From Planktophila turicensis (GTDB taxonomy: Bacteria > Actinomycetota > Actinomycetes > Nanopelagicales > Nanopelagicaceae): 64,000 nucleotides of DNA. Shown here in pieces: positions 63,396 to 64,000 of the stretch (position 1 is its first letter; the number at the start of each line of letters is the position of its first letter). The position numbers and the translations under genes are program-made. The stretch lies in assembly GCA_965234405.1 (NCBI GenBank), contig OZ248346.1. One strand, written 5' to 3'. The notes beneath the pieces are model-generated. The model searched no databases. It was given only the letters and a program-made list of their open reading frames with translations, and was not told the origin of the DNA.

Positions 63396-64000
63396 ATGAG
63401 TCTTCTCCTGCTTGTGATTCCAACAAACAGGATGGCTCGGCAAGTATTGGACACATCTGAAATTGCCTGTACCTGTGGATCCAAAATTAACACCGGACAA
63501 AATCGTATTCGATTCCTAGTTGACTTCTTAGATGAACTATTGAACGCAGTGAATTACAAAAGTGGCTACAAAGTTAATGTGCGAAGAAGAGTGCTACTTT
63601 TGCTTAGAATTCTCATTAAGAGACCAGCCCTCCTATTCCATTTGTGTTTTAAATCAAAAACCTACACACATTCTCAACCATCAGTGAGAAGTGCTCATGA
63701 GATAGTTATCCAAGAAAAGCAGACATTGTGGTACACAACATCCGCAGGCAGATTTGGTTTCCCGTGGAATTATGAAGCGCAATCCAATTCTCTCAATGCA
63801 GTTAGACGTTTAGACTTGAGCTTCTTGATAGGTGTATATTCAAGTTCTGATTTAACATACGACAACCACGATAGCTATTTTGATATTGATATTGATACTT
63901 TTACAAAACACTCTGAATCTGACAGAAAGCTTTCTATTGTCAAATCAACTTGGAAAAAAACGGAACTCCGGCAGCTTTCGAATTCGAAAGTTTTGCATGG
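63396..64000 (+). CDS. Partial ORF of unknown function, cut by the window end
   Basis: An open frame runs from ATG 63396 to the end with no stop, 201 codons read so far. A strong Shine-Dalgarno AAGGAG (63383-63388) lies 7 nt before the ATG. The start MSLLLLVIPTNRM is hydrophobic. A CxC pair occurs in CTCGSK at about residues 25-30, and FDIDIDIDT forms an acidic stretch near residue 163. No family is recognised; the glycan context suggests a glycosyltransferase or modifying protein. Confidence 0.6.
   Translation, partial: MSLLLLVIPTNRMARQVLDTSEIACTCGSKINTGQNRIRFLVDFLDELLNAVNYKSGYKVNVRRRVLLLLRILIKRPALLFHLCFKSKTYTHSQPSVRSAHEIVIQEKQTLWYTTSAGRFGFPWNYEAQSNSLNAVRRLDLSFLIGVYSSSDLTYDNHDSYFDIDIDTFTKHSESDRKLSIVKSTWKKTELRQLSNSKVLH

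Noticed and set aside
26394..64000. Search for mobile elements, tRNA genes and CRISPR arrays as an origin for the island
   Set aside because: No transposase, integrase, terminal inverted repeat, tRNA cloverleaf or regularly spaced repeat was recognised by eye.

Overview
The window looks like the chromosome start of a small-genome freshwater actinobacterium of the acI / Nanopelagicales type (Planktophila-like); this is inference. It begins exactly at the dnaA start codon. The actinobacterial signs are an HspR-controlled dnaK-grpE-dnaJ-hspR operon with a HAIR operator, a DUF721/DciA gene after recF, an MFS-thymidylate kinase fusion, a zinc-finger-free topoisomerase I with a lysine-rich tail, a membrane H+-pyrophosphatase, and many genes that appear to be leaderless (TANNNT, 6-7 nt, then the start codon). 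Base composition is moderate, not GC-rich.

Positions 1-26393 are a conserved core. It holds dnaA, the origin (1405-1763, with DnaA boxes and a DnaA-trio), dnaN, recF and dciA, then the dnaK heat-shock operon where Streptomyces and Mycobacterium have gyrB-gyrA. Next come pyrE and a DedA membrane protein. A carbohydrate-use locus follows: GH32 fructosidase, LacI regulator, ABC sugar-binding protein and two permeases, and GH1 beta-glucosidase. Then come hppA, topA, galE, MFS-tmk and holB. Core genes use CGC/CGT for arginine.

Positions 26390-64000 (open at the right edge) are a surface-glycan island. It is visibly more AT-rich, uses AGA/AGG arginine codons often, and its strand changes repeatedly. 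Block A (26390-32905, minus) encodes a class II aldolase, a protein with two nucleotidyltransferase domains, a GT2 glycosyltransferase, a GDPD-like protein, a membrane glycosyltransferase fused to a uridine-kinase-like domain, and a HAD phosphatase. Block B (32997-36425) holds a VOC protein, a hydroxyacyl-CoA dehydrogenase, a hexapeptide acyltransferase and a membrane protein. Block C (36903-45764) joins an SDR, a ThDP enzyme, an acylating aldehyde dehydrogenase and a DmpG-like aldolase to the CDP-3,6-dideoxyhexose genes rfbF, rfbH and rfbG, suggesting a branched 3,6-dideoxy sugar of the yersiniose kind. Block D (45771-64000) holds an FkbM methyltransferase, a GT-C-like protein, two epimerases, an HldE-like protein with its domains in reversed order, a split transketolase, a GmhA-like isomerase, HAD phosphatases, an APH-like kinase, C-methyl and other methyltransferases, an alcohol dehydrogenase, a WbuC cupin, a CatB-type acetyltransferase, an LhgO-like oxidase and a TIGR04372-type glycosyltransferase. 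Together these suggest a heptose or other unusual sugar in a wall-linked or exported glycan.

No rRNA, tRNA, CRISPR array, transposase or integrase was seen. All functions are assigned by reading motifs; no database search was possible.
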